The notes: generated from the sequence alone by a model not told the origin. 64,000 nt of DNA from Corynebacterium tuberculostearicum (GCF_013408445.1 NZ_JACBZL010000001.1:1488001-1552000); one strand, 5' to 3'. Shown: positions 34,998-45,102, counted from the stretch's first letter. Numbers and translations are program-made.

Positions 34998-36107
34998 GTG
35001 AACACCGAATTTCTCTTGCTATGCCGCCGCGGCGTCGATCTCGTCGCCGAATTTCAGGGCTGCTCCGAAGACTCACTCCTCGAGGCCGGAGCCAGCCCCC
35101 TTCTGGCTGCCCAGCTCGCCCGCCTGCAACATGTCTATTTCGGCCGCACGTCCAATAGCCGCAAGCAGCACCTCGCGCGCGACGCCGCCCGCAGCCGCGC
35201 TCACGACCTCGCCACACTCGATAGCATTGAGTCCTATACCCGCCGCGTGCGCGATACCAACCGTGCCTGGGACCTGCGCCTAGAACTCTGTCGCACCGAG
35301 GCCCGCCTCATCCCCTCCGTGGCCAAGAAGCTCCTCAAGCAGCTCAATCCGCCTCGTCGTCCCGAGCCCGGCGTGCGCTATACCCGCCGCCCCGACGGAC
35401 CCCACACCATCTCCATTACGGCCGATCCCACGGATATCGCCGATATCAAGGGCGTTCTCTCCTCCGTCAACAAAGATGATCCCCTCGCCGCCGCCAAGAA
35501 GGTCCTCCTCGAGGGCAACCCCGGCGCGCTGCCGGCCGTGCACACCAACGTCATCCTCACGCTGGACCAGCTCGACCGCATCGTCGCCGCGCCTGCCGAC
35601 GCCTCCGATATCACCCTCCAGCTCACCAACGGCGCCCGCATGACCGGTGCGCAGCTCGTCGCTCGCGCCTTAGCCCAGCGCGGCTACGTCAGCCTGGTCC
35701 ACCCGGAGCACGGTCCGGTGAACCTGTACCGCACCGAGCGCATGGCCACGTGGAAACAGCGCATGCTCGCCGCGGCCGAGCATCCCGTGTGCGCGTGGCC
35801 GGGCTGCAATACGCCTGCCGACGACGCCCAAGTCCACCACCTCACCGCCTGGTCCGCCGGCGGGCCCACCAACCAAGAAAATCTGGTCACCTTGTGCGCG
35901 CACCACAACGCCGTCAACCAAGATGACCCCTCCCGGCCCACGGAACGCGGCCGCATGGTGCGCATCGATGGCCGCGTCGCCTGGATACCACCGTGGAGCA
36001 ACACCCCACGCTTCGTCCCCAGCCCCGCTAGGCCGCCAAACCCGGCCCCTAACCACAACCCCAACCCCAGCCCCAGCTCCAGCGCCAGCTCCACAGGCAA
36101 CCCCTAA
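34998..36107 (+). CDS. HNH endonuclease domain protein (DUF222 type)
   Basis: 369 residues from a GTG at 34998. The N-terminal helical part (1-230) resembles DUF222. The C-terminal HNH nuclease (about 265-315) shows CAWPGCNTPADDAQVHHLTAWSAGG..NLVTLCAHHN, with the metal-binding Cys/His pairs intact, and a Pro/Asn/Ser-rich tail follows. Such proteins are multicopy in actinobacterial genomes. Their biological role is unsettled; they are suspected selfish or DNA-processing elements. It is not attached to an obvious mobile element here. Confidence 0.85.
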   Translation: MNTEFLLLCRRGVDLVAEFQGCSEDSLLEAGASPLLAAQLARLQHVYFGRTSNSRKQHLARDAARSRAHDLATLDSIESYTRRVRDTNRAWDLRLELCRTEARLIPSVAKKLLKQLNPPRRPEPGVRYTRRPDGPHTISITADPTDIADIKGVLSSVNKDDPLAAAKKVLLEGNPGALPAVHTNVILTLDQLDRIVAAPADASDITLQLTNGARMTGAQLVARALAQRGYVSLVHPEHGPVNLYRTERMATWKQRMLAAAEHPVCAWPGCNTPADDAQVHHLTAWSAGGPTNQENLVTLCAHHNAVNQDDPSRPTERGRMVRIDGRVAWIPPWSNTPRFVPSPARPPNPAPNHNPNPSPSSSASSTGNP

Positions 36108-36176
36108 CTGCGCCGGCCGCTCACCGAGTCGCCGCCCAGACCCGGTCCGGAGCCGCCCCGGCCGAAAGTACGAAAA

Positions 36177-36203
36177 AGCCGCCTCCCACGCGGGGAAGCG
36201 GCT
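36177..36203 (-). terminator. fda terminator
   Basis: AGCCGC and GCGGCT pair, extended by TCCC/GGGA inside; on the minus strand TTTTT follows directly. It also lies past the HNH stop. Confidence 0.75.
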
Positions 36204-36256
36204 CATTCGGCATGCCTATATGCGAGACTGCCTCAACTTAGAACATGGTGGCCAAA

Positions 36257-37291
36257 TTACTTGGAGATGGACTTGCCCACGGAGTGCAGGTCCTGGCAAG
36301 ACTCGATGACGCGCTCGGACATGCTCTGCTCTGCCTTCTTCAGGTAGGAGCGTGGGTCGTAGGCCTTCTTGTTGCCAACCTCGCCGTCAATCTTGAAGAC
36401 GCCATCGTAATTCGTCATCATGTGGCGAGCAATCGGGTTGGTGAAGGCGTACTGGGTATCGGTATCCACGTTCATCTTGATGACGCCGTAGCCCAGAGCC
36501 TCTTCGATCTTTTCCTTCTCGGAGCCGGAGCCGCCGTGGAAGACGAAGTCGAAGGCGTACTCGTCCTCACCCAGGCCGAGCTTCTTCTGTGCGACCTTCT
36601 GGCCCTCGAGCAGGACCTCCGGGCGCAGCTTCACGTTGCCTGGCTTGTAGACGCCGTGAACGTTGCCGAAGGTAGCGGCCAGCAGGTAGCGGCCCTTCTC
36701 GCCGGTGCCTAGGGCATCGATGGTCTTTTCAAAGTCCTCAGGGGAGGTGTAGAGGTTAGCGCCCGCCTTGGCCTGGACGCCGTCCTCTTCGCCGCCGACG
36801 ACGCCAATTTCGGCCTCGAGGATGACGTGCGCGTTCTTAGCCTTTTCCAGCAGCTCCTGGGCGATGACTAGGTTCTCGTCGATGGGGATAGCGGAGCCGT
36901 CCCACATGTGGGACTGGAACAGTGGGTTCTCGCCGCGGTCGACGCGCTCCTGGGAGATGGCCAGCAGCGGGCGGACGAACTCATCGAGTACTTCCTTCTG
37001 GCAGTGGTCGGTGTGCAGCGCGATATTCACGCCGTAGTGCTTGGCGGCCTCGTGAGCAAATGCGGCCAGTGCCTGAGCACCCTTGACCTTGTCCTTCAGT
37101 GCCAGGCCGGAACCGAAGGCGGCACCGCCGGTGGAGAACTGGATAATGCCGTCGGACTCGGCCTCAGCAAAGCCCTTCAGAGCTGCGTTAATGGTCTCAG
37201 ATGAGGTGCAGTTGATTGCTGGGAACGCGAAGCCGTTCTTCTTCGCGGTGTCCAGCATCTCGTTATAGACCTCAGGGGTTGCAATTGGCAT
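36257..37291 (-). CDS. fda: Fructose-bisphosphate aldolase, class II
   Basis: 344 residues, the normal length for the zinc-dependent class II enzyme of glycolysis and gluconeogenesis (fructose 1,6-bisphosphate to DHAP + GAP). Zinc ligands: HTDHCQ (catalytic Asp and first His), EAEIGVVGGEEDG (Glu), TFGNVHGVYKPG (His), and FVFHGGSGS (His plus phosphate loop); NVDTDTQYAF is also present. ATG at 37291 with a ready promoter space of 145 bp to the GH76 gene upstream on the same strand. Confidence 0.97.
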   Translation of the reverse strand: MPIATPEVYNEMLDTAKKNGFAFPAINCTSSETINAALKGFAEAESDGIIQFSTGGAAFGSGLALKDKVKGAQALAAFAHEAAKHYGVNIALHTDHCQKEVLDEFVRPLLAISQERVDRGENPLFQSHMWDGSAIPIDENLVIAQELLEKAKNAHVILEAEIGVVGGEEDGVQAKAGANLYTSPEDFEKTIDALGTGEKGRYLLAATFGNVHGVYKPGNVKLRPEVLLEGQKVAQKKLGLGEDEYAFDFVFHGGSGSEKEKIEEALGYGVIKMNVDTDTQYAFTNPIARHMMTNYDGVFKIDGEVGNKKAYDPRSYLKKAEQSMSERVIESCQDLHSVGKSISK

Positions 37292-37436
37292 GAGTTTCCA
37301 TCCTTAAAAAGTGGGTTTGTGGTCAAACACGTTCCAACAGCCAAGTATGCCCGTTTCACGGAAATTCTGCCGCAAAAACCGTGTGACATTTTCAACCCGG
37401 TCATTTCCGAGACCAATCCACCCCGACAAGCGTGGG

Positions 37437-38627
37437 CTATTTAGCCATATTTCGCGCGACGCGGGCGCAAGCCTCCATCAGCATCCAGCCGGAAAGCTGC
37501 ACGGACAAATCGCGCTCATCTACGCGAATGATGCCGACCTTCTCACTCATGGTGCGCCGGCCGAAGCCGTAGTTATGCGGCAGGCGCGCATCGGACAACC
37601 AGTCGGATCCGAAAATCGGCAGGCCGTCGACCTCGAGGCGGTGTTCCCACACCGATTCGGCCGAGGCCACCACCATGCGCGCGGCCAGCTTCTTCGTCGC
37701 ACGGTTGGCGGGGGAATCGCCGGGCAGGCGCACGGCGACGTCGGCAAGATAGCGCATCAAAATGCCTTTAAACAGGCCACCGTCACCATCGCCGGTCTCC
37801 CAGTCCACCACGCCGGAAGGCGTAGCCATGCCCGAGGCCACGGTCTGCACCAAGCCCCGAATGCGGATGATGTAATCCATCATCTCGGAAGCCATCTCGG
37901 CCTCCTGCACGCTGTCGATCTGTTCCAAATCGCCCACGCCGGCCTTTTCCCGCAGCGCCAGCACGATTTCCAGGCACGCGCCCAGCACTACGCCCTGGCA
38001 GTAGGGGTGGATGTTTTTTACCACCTCAGGGCCGTCCATGCGCATGCGCACGCCGTCCATGATGTAGCCGTCGTCATCCAGCAGATGGTCGTAGATCCAG
38101 TCAACGATGTGGCGTGCTTCCTCAATGCGCCCCATGCGCGCGAGCATGATGGCGCCCGGGCCGTTGGAGGGCACGTTCATGAAATTCTCGCCCAGGCGCC
38201 ACGGCAGCACGCCCAGCGTTTCATCGAGGCCTTCGTGGATATTGCGCTGCAGGGCCGCCAGCCGCTTCGGCGTCTTTGTCTTCTTCAGTTTCTCCACGCG
38301 GCCGAAGGCCAGCGCGAGCCAGGCCTTGTCGTCGTAGTACTTATTCTTGGTCAGCTGCGCGAGGTTGCGGATGCGAATGCCGCGCAAGGTGTCATAGATG
38401 CGGTGGCGGCGCACCTTGGTGTTTTTGCGCAGCGCCGCATCAACGAGGCAGTCCAGGTAGTGGGCCTGCCACCAGTAGTGCCAGTGGACAAAGAGCTTTT
38501 CCTTCGTGGTGGGCGGCCAGCTGACCACGGCAAGATTGGTGCGCGGCAGGCCCCATACGGAGTGCGCGTGGCGCTCGTTGATGGCGGCCTCTGCGAGTTC
38601 GGCGCGGTGGGCCCACTTTTCTTCCAC
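37437..38627 (-). CDS. Glycoside hydrolase family 76 protein (alpha-1,6-mannanase-like)
   Basis: 396 residues from a GTG at 38627 with GAGGAA before it. GH76 enzymes are alpha/alpha-barrel endo-alpha-1,6-mannanases with two adjacent catalytic aspartates; the pair is seen in NKYYDDKAWLALAFGR, followed by NGPGAIMLARMGR. No signal peptide is evident, so if active it would work in the cytoplasm, perhaps in turnover of mannan parts of lipomannan precursors; that role is inferred. It lies 55 bp downstream of the SpoU gene, probably in one operon running from pyrE. Confidence 0.85.
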   Translation of the reverse strand: MEEKWAHRAELAEAAINERHAHSVWGLPRTNLAVVSWPPTTKEKLFVHWHYWWQAHYLDCLVDAALRKNTKVRRHRIYDTLRGIRIRNLAQLTKNKYYDDKAWLALAFGRVEKLKKTKTPKRLAALQRNIHEGLDETLGVLPWRLGENFMNVPSNGPGAIMLARMGRIEEARHIVDWIYDHLLDDDGYIMDGVRMRMDGPEVVKNIHPYCQGVVLGACLEIVLALREKAGVGDLEQIDSVQEAEMASEMMDYIIRIRGLVQTVASGMATPSGVVDWETGDGDGGLFKGILMRYLADVAVRLPGDSPANRATKKLAARMVVASAESVWEHRLEVDGLPIFGSDWLSDARLPHNYGFGRRTMSEKVGIIRVDERDLSVQLSGWMLMEACARVARNMAK

Positions 38628-38681
38628 GGTTCCTCAATCACTCCAGTCGCACGGGTAGATATAGCTAGTTTAACGATCTTC

Positions 38682-39365
38682 CTACCAGGAGTTGGCCAGA
38701 TCGGCGTGCTGGCGGATCCAGGCGTGCATGGCAATGCCGGCCGCAACGCCCGCGTTGATGGAGCGGGTGGAGCCAAATTGGGCGATGGAGCAGGTCATCA
38801 CCGCGGCATCCTGGGCCGCTTGCGTCACGCCGGGGCCTTCCTGGCCGAAGAGCAGCAGGCTGCGCTCCGGTAGCTCGGCCGTTTCCAGGGGCACGCAACC
38901 GGGGGTGTTATCGATGGCAACGACGGTAAGGCCTTCCTCGGCCGCCCACGCAATAAGCTTCTCGACGCTCTCGTGGTGCATCAAGTGCTGGTACCTATCC
39001 GTGACCATTGCCCCGCGGCGATTCCACCGGCGGCGGCCGACGATGTGCACGGTATCGACGGCGAAGGCGTTGGCGGTGCGCACGACGGTGCCGATATTGG
39101 CGTCGTTTTCAAAGTTCTCAATGGCGATGTGTAGGCTATGCCGGCGCTTATCGATGTCCTCTTTGATCGCCTCCCTGCTCCAGTAGCGGTAGGCGTCGAC
39201 GACGTTGCGACGGTCTCCTTCGGCAAGCAGCTCAGGATCGTATTTCGCGGCCTCCGGCCCTTGCGGCAGCGGACCTTCCCAGGGGCCTACGCCATGGCGG
39301 CCCTCGTTCCACTCGGTCGGCCCCTTGGCCTGGTCGGCCGAGCTGTCTGCGTTAGGCGAGGTCAA
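38682..39365 (-). CDS. SpoU/TrmH-family RNA 2'-O-methyltransferase
   Basis: About 227 residues. The family knot motifs are present: ENFENDANIGTVVRTANAF (motif 1), LLLFGQEGPGVTQ (motif 2) and CSIAQFGSTRSINAGVAAGIAMH (motif 3), which bind S-adenosylmethionine and methylate a ribose in tRNA or rRNA. The exact target is not predictable. The frame extends further upstream only as a shadow of pyrE. The most plausible start is the TTG at 39365, overlapping the pyrE end by 14 bp; the start is uncertain. Confidence 0.85.
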   Translation of the reverse strand: MTSPNADSSADQAKGPTEWNEGRHGVGPWEGPLPQGPEAAKYDPELLAEGDRRNVVDAYRYWSREAIKEDIDKRRHSLHIAIENFENDANIGTVVRTANAFAVDTVHIVGRRRWNRRGAMVTDRYQHLMHHESVEKLIAWAAEEGLTVVAIDNTPGCVPLETAELPERSLLLFGQEGPGVTQAAQDAAVMTCSIAQFGSTRSINAGVAAGIAMHAWIRQHADLANSW

Positions 39366-39942
39366 GGTCGCCCAGGCCCAGCAGGGAGCGGTACTCGAGG
39401 CCTTCTGCAGCGATGACGTCGCCGGCACCGGTCTCGCGGTCCACAACGGTGGCCACACCCACGACCTCGGCGCCGGCCTCGCGCAGCGCGGCCACGGCGG
39501 TCAGCGGGGAGTTTCCGGTGGTCGTGGTGTCCTCTACGACGAGGACCTTCTTGCCTTCTACGTCGGCGCCCTCGATGCGGCGCTGCATGCCGTGCTTCTT
39601 GGCTTCTTTGCGCACGACGAAGGCGTCGATATCGCGGCCTTCGGCATGCATGATCGAGGTAGCAACCGGGTCGGCGCCGAGCGTCAGGCCACCGACGGCC
39701 GCGAAATCCCAATCTGCGGTCAGCTCGCGCAGCAGGGCACCGATGAGGCGGGAGGCTTCATGGTGCAAGGTAGCGCGGCGGAGATCCACGTAGTAGTCAG
39801 CTTCCTTGCCCGAGGACAGGGTCACCTTGCCGTGGACGACGGCTAGCTCCTTGACCAGTTCAGCGAGGCGGGCCTTCTTCTCGGCGTCCAGGTTTTGGGC
39901 ATGCGCGTTCTGGGCGTTGGTGGTGTGAGAATCCACAGTCAT
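39352..39942 (-). CDS. pyrE: Orotate phosphoribosyltransferase
   Basis: 196 residues. It transfers orotate to PRPP to make OMP in pyrimidine synthesis. The PRPP-binding motif is VLVVEDTTTTGNS. Upstream are GKVTLSSGKEADYYVDLRR (orotate side) and the catalytic loop region VRKEAKKHGMQRRIEG. The ATG at 39942 was chosen because AAGGAGC lies just upstream and the conserved fold starts soon after; the longer frame is Pro-rich shadow. It is the middle gene of an apparent minus-strand run with the gene at 39998 upstream and the SpoU gene downstream. Confidence 0.95.
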   Translation of the reverse strand: MTVDSHTTNAQNAHAQNLDAEKKARLAELVKELAVVHGKVTLSSGKEADYYVDLRRATLHHEASRLIGALLRELTADWDFAAVGGLTLGADPVATSIMHAEGRDIDAFVVRKEAKKHGMQRRIEGADVEGKKVLVVEDTTTTGNSPLTAVAALREAGAEVVGVATVVDRETGAGDVIAAEGLEYRSLLGLGDLDLA

Positions 39943-39997
39943 CTGCTCCTTGTCGTGGTTCGTGGGCGGCGGCCGGCCGCCGGTATCGGACTCTAGG

Positions 39998-41449
39998 CTA
40001 CTCTCCCCGGCGCGGGTCCGATTCCTCGGCCGCGGACTCGCTTGCCGGGGTGGGGTCGACTGGGTTGGGGTCGGCCGCGCGGGGGCCGTCGGTGGTGGAG
40101 TCGGCGGAGGGGCTGTCGAAGATGGAGGCGGCGCGGAACTGCTGGCGCGGCAGGCGGGCGGTGTGGGAATCGGGGGTGGGGCGCTCGCGGCCGTCGGCAA
40201 TCGCGTCTACTTCATCGCCGCCGAGGGCGCTGTGCTCGACCGGGCCGCGGGTTTCGGAGTAGGCGCGAGACGGCATCTGCAACGGCTCTTCCGGCCGTTG
40301 GATGACGGGTCGCTCGAATTCGGGCGCGCCTGCGGCCGGCGCGCCGCCGACGACCTCGACGATGGGCTGGGCGGGAATCTCGCGGGCTGGGTCCAATTCC
40401 TCGAGGCGCACCACGTGGGTGGCCGAGGAACGCGGGGGGAGGACGCGGGCGGCGTCGGCAAGCAGGGCGAGAGGTGGCAGCATCGCATCCCATTCTGCGG
40501 AGCGTGCCTGCTTCGTGGTCTGCGCCAAGACCCACTCCGTTTCCATCCACAGTGCGGTAACGGCTTCGGGCATTTGCTGCAGGGCGACGTGGACGCGCTC
40601 ATCCACCATGCGCTCGGTCACGGCGCTATCCGAGGAATACACATCGAAACCCTCGATGGTCATCGCCAACAGCAGGTCCTCGGAGGCCTTCGCGTCGTCC
40701 CGGTCGAAGCGACGGAAATCCACGACCATGTCGGAGGCCGCTCCGGTGCGCATGGCCATGACGTTGACGCCGTCGATATCCATCAACAGCATCTCGTGGC
40801 CGTACACATTGCCGGCGACAATGTCTTTGGGAGCCGCTCCCGTGGAGGCCACTCCCCTAGTCCATTCGTCTACGAGGTAAGGGTCGGCCTTCATGAATTC
40901 AAATCCCTTGGCTTCCGCCCAATTGCGGCGCTCGCGGCGCATGGTTCCTGGCAGGATCGGCCGGTGGCGTGCGTGTGGCTTGGAAGGCGCGGAGTGTTCG
41001 CTCGCGGTCTCGAGGGTCGACTGGTGCTCCGATTCGGGGGTCGGTTCGCGCTCCGGAGCCGGCTCGGGTTCGTCGGTTGACTCAGGTTCTTGCTGGGGCG
41101 GGGTCTCGGGCGCGGGCTTGGGTGTGGGTTCCGGCTTGGGTTCTGGTGTGGGCGCGGAAACTGAAGCTGGGGTGGCCGGGTCAGCGGCAGGGCCGCGCTT
41201 GGGGGCGACGCTCGAGCCCGAATCGGCAGGCTCGGCCGGGGCAGCGTTTTCGGGTGCGGCGCTGGAGGATGCAGAATCCGTCGGTGTGGGGTTCGTTGGA
41301 GTGGCGTCTGCGGGGGCGGGATCCACGGAGCTGGGGTCCGCGTCGGTGGCGGGTGTAGGGGTGGAGGTGCGCTGTTTGCCGTCGTAAAGCAGCAGGGCAC
41401 CGCCAGCAATGCCGAGAAGAACCGCGAGAGCAAGGATTAGAAAAGCCAT
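39998..41449 (-). CDS. Membrane-anchored Pro-rich protein of unknown function
   Basis: 483 residues. One N-terminal membrane helix (AFLILALAVLLGIAGGALLLY), then about 140 residues of Pro/Glu/Thr/Ala-rich linker. A conserved-looking globular region (about 165-345) starts RRERRNWAEAKGFEFMKADPY and contains GHEMLLMDIDGVNVMAMRTG, and a disordered acidic tail completes it. The ATG at 41449 places the helix at the very start. The long low-complexity linker suggests an envelope-spanning protein. I do not recognise the globular domain. Confidence 0.75.
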   Translation of the reverse strand: MAFLILALAVLLGIAGGALLLYDGKQRTSTPTPATDADPSSVDPAPADATPTNPTPTDSASSSAAPENAAPAEPADSGSSVAPKRGPAADPATPASVSAPTPEPKPEPTPKPAPETPPQQEPESTDEPEPAPEREPTPESEHQSTLETASEHSAPSKPHARHRPILPGTMRRERRNWAEAKGFEFMKADPYLVDEWTRGVASTGAAPKDIVAGNVYGHEMLLMDIDGVNVMAMRTGAASDMVVDFRRFDRDDAKASEDLLLAMTIEGFDVYSSDSAVTERMVDERVHVALQQMPEAVTALWMETEWVLAQTTKQARSAEWDAMLPPLALLADAARVLPPRSSATHVVRLEELDPAREIPAQPIVEVVGGAPAAGAPEFERPVIQRPEEPLQMPSRAYSETRGPVEHSALGGDEVDAIADGRERPTPDSHTARLPRQQFRAASIFDSPSADSTTDGPRAADPNPVDPTPASESAAEESDPRRGE

Positions 41450-41544
41450 CACCCCACGATAGTAGTAGGAACGAGCAAGCCCCCAGCGCTCGGCGCGCGG
41501 ACGCGCGAGGCTGAGGGCGAAGGCGAGGGGGCGGGCTGGGGCAG

Positions 41545-42402
41545 TTAGCCGTTGACTGTGAGGCGGTCGCCGCGCTCCACCGGGTTGTGGGGGTTGGCGG
41601 ACCACTGGGACCAGCCGCCGACATAGTGGCGCAGGCCGGTGAAGCCGGCGTCTTCCATGGCGGCGAGGGCGAGGGCGGAGTGGTTGCCGGAACCGGAGTA
41701 GATGATGGCGCCTTGGACGTTGTCGGGGGTGAGGCCGGCGTCGAAAAGCACTTCGCGGATTTCGCCCGCAGACTTCCAGGTGCGCAGGCCATCGTTGTGG
41801 AACAGGCGCTCCGGCACATTGACGGCGCCAGGGATGTGGCCGGCCTTGAGGTCGAGGTTCTCGCGGCGGCCGGCGAAGCGGTTGCGGGTGCGGGTATCGA
41901 TGAGCAGGCCATCGTGATTGCGCACGTCATCGATGGTAGCCACGGGCATCTGGCCGGGGTTGACCTCGGCGGTGGCACCGACGGCGAAGTTGCCAGGGCC
42001 GGTCAGCGTGGTATAGCCCAGGTGGCGCCAATTGGCCAAGCCGCCGTCGAGGATGCGGACGTTGTCCAAGCCAGCCCAGCGCAAGGTCCACCAGGCGCGG
42101 CCGGCGAAGAGGCCACGGCCTTCGTCATAGACCACGACGGGGCGGTCCTCGCGGATTCCCCACTGGCGGAAGTGTTCCTGCAGCTTATCCGGATCCGGCA
42201 GCGGGTTGCGGCCTACCTGGGAGCCGGGCAGGCCGGCGAAGGAATTGGCGGTATCGCTAAACAACGCCGTCGGGATGTGCAGGGAGGTAAATTCGTTGTA
42301 GCTCTGGCGCAGCTGGGGCTGCCAGTGGGTGGCCAAGAGGGTGAAACGCTCGCCGTGATAAATGGATTCGCGGAGTTCTTGCGGGGAGACCAAAATGCTC
42401 AT
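41545..42402 (-). CDS. Rhodanese-like sulfurtransferase with Ser in place of the catalytic Cys
   Basis: 285 residues, a two-domain rhodanese (residues about 1-140 and 150-285) like thiosulfate/3-mercaptopyruvate sulfurtransferases. Signatures: VVVYDEGRGLFAGRAWWTLRWAG, ILDGGLANW, and DLKAGHIPGAVNVPE. The active-site loop, normally CGSG after IIY, reads IIYSGSGNHSALALAAME, with a TCC codon, so the persulfide-forming cysteine is serine. Catalysis by the usual mechanism seems impossible. It could be a binding protein, use another residue, or be a relic. It is 56 bp downstream of clpB on the same strand. Confidence 0.88.
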   Translation of the reverse strand: MSILVSPQELRESIYHGERFTLLATHWQPQLRQSYNEFTSLHIPTALFSDTANSFAGLPGSQVGRNPLPDPDKLQEHFRQWGIREDRPVVVYDEGRGLFAGRAWWTLRWAGLDNVRILDGGLANWRHLGYTTLTGPGNFAVGATAEVNPGQMPVATIDDVRNHDGLLIDTRTRNRFAGRRENLDLKAGHIPGAVNVPERLFHNDGLRTWKSAGEIREVLFDAGLTPDNVQGAIIYSGSGNHSALALAAMEDAGFTGLRHYVGGWSQWSANPHNPVERGDRLTVNG

Positions 42403-42458
42403 GCCCCCGAGTCTAAGGGCATGAGCAGGATTTGGCGCGGCGGGCGCTGCGCGGCCGA

Positions 42459-45014
42459 CTAGCGGGCGGCGATGTCTAGTTCGGCGCCGCCATCGGCGAC
42501 GTCCACGTGAACGGTGTCGCCATCGACAATATCGCCGGCCAGTAGCTTCTTGGCGAGCTTGTCACCAATGGCCTGCTGGATGGTGCGGCGCAACGGGCGG
42601 GCGCCATAGGCCGGGTCGTAGCCGCGCTCGGCCAGCCAGGACTTGGCGGAATCCGAAACCTGCAGGGTCAGGCGGCGGGCGTCGAGGCGCTCGGACAGAC
42701 CGCGCAGTTGGATGTCGACGATGCCGCGCAGGAGCTCCTCCGAAAGGGGCTCGAACATGACCACATCATCGAGGCGGTTGATGAATTCGGGCTTGAAGGC
42801 CTTCTTCACCGCGTCCATGGTCTCCTCGCGGGTGCCGCCGGCGCCCAGGTTGGAGGTCAGGATGATGACGGTATTGCGGAAGTCGACGGTGCGTCCTTGG
42901 CCGTCGGTAAGCCGGCCTTCATCCAGGACCTGCAGGAGGACGTCGAAGACGTCGGGGTGGGCCTTTTCTACCTCGTCGAAAAGCACGAGCGTGTAAGGGC
43001 GGCGGCGCACGGCCTCGGTGAGCTGGCCGCCGGCCTCGTGGCCGACGTATCCCGGAGGGGCACCGACGAGGCGGGAAACGGAGTGCTTCTCGCCGTACTC
43101 GGACATATCGATGCGCACCATGGCGGATTCATCGTCGAAGAGGAAGTCCGCCAAGGCCTTCGCGAGCTCGGTCTTGCCCACACCGGTGGGGCCGAGGAAG
43201 AGGAAGGAACCGGTCGGGCGGTTGGGGTCGGCCACGCCCGCGCGGGAGCGGCGAACGGCGTCCGAAACCGCGGTGACGGCTTCCTTCTGGCCGACCACGC
43301 GGTTGCCCAGCACGGATTCCATGTTGAGCAGCTTCTCGGTCTCGCCCTGCAACATCTTGCCGGCCGGGATGCCGGTCCAGGCGGAAACGACCTCCGCGAT
43401 GGTGTCCGGGCTTACCTCCTCATCGAGCATCGTATTGCGCTGCTCGGCGGCCTTGACCTCCGCGGCCGCGAGATCCTTTTCCAGCGGTGGAATCTTGCCG
43501 TAGTTGATCTCAGAGGCCAGTGCGAGGTCGCCGTCACGCTCGGCAATTTCGGCTTGGCGGCGCAGGTCATCGAGTTCTTCCTTGATGTTTTGGACATCGT
43601 CGATGGCCTTCTTCTCGTTGGCCCAGCGGGCCTTGAGCTCGCCAAGCTTCTCGCGCTGGTCCGCGAGCTCGCCTTGCAGGGTGGCCAGGCGATCCTGGGA
43701 GGCCGCGTCAGATTCCTTCTTCAACGCCAGCTCTTCGATCTCCATGCGGCGAACGATGCGCTCGAGTTCGTCGATCTCCTGCGGCGAGGAGTCGATCTCC
43801 ATGCGCAGGCGGGAGCCTGCTTCATCGACGAGGTCGATGGCCTTATCCGGCAGGAAGCGGTTGGTGATGTAGCGGTTGGATAGCTCGGCGGCCGAGACCA
43901 GCGCGGAGTCCATGATGCGCACGCCGTGGTGGACCTCGTAGCGCTCCTTCAGGCCACGCAGGATGCCAATGGTGTCTTCCACGGAAGGCTCGGCAGCGTA
44001 GACCTGCTGGAAGCGGCGCTCGAGGGCGGCGTCCTTTTCGATGTACTTGCGGTACTCGTCCAAGGTGGTAGCGCCAACCAAGCGCAGCTCGCCGCGGGCC
44101 AGCATGGGCTTAATCATGTTGCCGGCGTCCATGGAGCCGTCGCCAGTTGCGCCGGCGCCGACGATGGTGTGCAGCTCATCGATGAAGGTGATGATCTCGC
44201 CCTCGGAGGACTTAATCTCATCGAGCACGGCCTTGAGGCGTTCCTCGAATTCGCCGCGGTACTTCGCGCCGGCGACCATGGAGCCCAAATCCAGGCTGAT
44301 GAGGGTCTTTCCCTTGAGGGACTCGGGGACGTCGCCAGCCACGATGCGGCGGGCCAGGCCCTCCACGATGGCGGTTTTGCCCACGCCGGGTTCGCCAATG
44401 AGCACTGGGTTATTCTTCGTGCGGCGGCTAAGCACCTGGACCACGCGGCGGATTTCTTGATCACGGCCGATGACCGGGTCGATCTTGCCCTCGCGGGCGC
44501 GCGCGGTGAGGTCCGTGGCGTACTTTTCTAGGGCCTGGAACTGGTCCTCTGGGTTCTCGGAGGTCACCTTGGCAGCGCCGCGCACGGAGGGGAAGGCACC
44601 CTTGATGGCGTCATAAGTAGCACCACGGCCGGTAAGTAGCTCGGCGGCGTCGGTCTTAGAGCCGGCAATCGCGGCGAGGAGGACCTCGGTGGAGACGAAT
44701 TCATCGCCCAGCTCCCCGGCCAACTCCTGCGATTTAGTCAGGACGTTGAGGCCATCGCGGTTAAATTGCGGGTTGGCCATATTGGCACCCTCGGCCTTGG
44801 GATAAGAATCAACGAGCTCGCGGGCTTCCTTGAGCACGGTATCCGGGTCTACGCCGGTGGCCTTAAGAACTGGGGCGGCAATGCCACCTTCTTGGCTAAG
44901 AATGGCCGCCAGCAGATGGGCCGGGCGGATATCCGGGTTGCCATTAGAGGAGGCGGTTTGCAGGGCGTCCTGCAAGGCCTCTTGAGTTTTAGTGGTGGGG
45001 TTAAATGAGTTCAT
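42459..45014 (-). CDS. clpB: ATP-dependent chaperone ClpB
   Basis: 851 residues. Hexameric disaggregase acting with DnaK. Order: N domain (1-145), AAA1 with Walker A GEPGVGKT and Walker B ITFIDELH, a coiled-coil middle domain (about 400-520), AAA2 with [15 protein letters not shown] and [15 protein letters not shown], and a C-terminal oligomerisation domain. No VGF-type ClpP loop is expected in ClpB. Upstream lie a HAIR operator and a sigma-H-like promoter, so HspR repression and heat/oxidative induction are likely. Confidence 0.97.
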   Translation of the reverse strand: MNSFNPTTKTQEALQDALQTASSNGNPDIRPAHLLAAILSQEGGIAAPVLKATGVDPDTVLKEARELVDSYPKAEGANMANPQFNRDGLNVLTKSQELAGELGDEFVSTEVLLAAIAGSKTDAAELLTGRGATYDAIKGAFPSVRGAAKVTSENPEDQFQALEKYATDLTARAREGKIDPVIGRDQEIRRVVQVLSRRTKNNPVLIGEPGVGKTAIVEGLARRIVAGDVPESLKGKTLISLDLGSMVAGAKYRGEFEERLKAVLDEIKSSEGEIITFIDELHTIVGAGATGDGSMDAGNMIKPMLARGELRLVGATTLDEYRKYIEKDAALERRFQQVYAAEPSVEDTIGILRGLKERYEVHHGVRIMDSALVSAAELSNRYITNRFLPDKAIDLVDEAGSRLRMEIDSSPQEIDELERIVRRMEIEELALKKESDAASQDRLATLQGELADQREKLGELKARWANEKKAIDDVQNIKEELDDLRRQAEIAERDGDLALASEINYGKIPPLEKDLAAAEVKAAEQRNTMLDEEVSPDTIAEVVSAWTGIPAGKMLQGETEKLLNMESVLGNRVVGQKEAVTAVSDAVRRSRAGVADPNRPTGSFLFLGPTGVGKTELAKALADFLFDDESAMVRIDMSEYGEKHSVSRLVGAPPGYVGHEAGGQLTEAVRRRPYTLVLFDEVEKAHPDVFDVLLQVLDEGRLTDGQGRTVDFRNTVIILTSNLGAGGTREETMDAVKKAFKPEFINRLDDVVMFEPLSEELLRGIVDIQLRGLSERLDARRLTLQVSDSAKSWLAERGYDPAYGARPLRRTIQQAIGDKLAKKLLAGDIVDGDTVHVDVADGGAELDIAAR

Positions 45015-45068
45015 GTGTGCGTTGCTCCTTCTAAGTTTTATTCACCCACTGTAGGGCTTCACTTAGCA

Positions 45069-45095
45069 CAACGCACCCAGAGTTGAGCCTATTCC
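45069..45095 (-). promoter_or_regulatory. Sigma-H-like promoter of clpB
   Basis: On the minus strand GGAATA (45090-45095) is followed after 16 bp by CGTTG (45069-45073). The same boxes and spacing occur before dnaK. The start of transcription would fall near 45063, about 50 bp before the ATG. Confidence 0.65.
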
Positions 45096-45102
45096 ACTCA
45101 AC
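45082..45102. promoter_or_regulatory. HAIR operator (HspR site) upstream of clpB
   Basis: GTTGAGC-N7-ACTCAAC matches the HspR inverted-repeat consensus CTTGAGT-N7-ACTCAAG at 11 of 14 positions. It overlaps the -35 box of the sigma-H-like promoter, fitting repression by occlusion. Confidence 0.75.

Noticed and set aside
39366..39458. Longer N-terminus for the SpoU methyltransferase
   Set aside because: This part lies within pyrE in another frame and has no family resemblance; a TTG start at 39365 is preferred.
39943..40200. N-terminal extension of pyrE
   Set aside because: Low-complexity Pro/Ala sequence overlapping the end of the upstream gene; ATG 39942 has a clear ribosome site.
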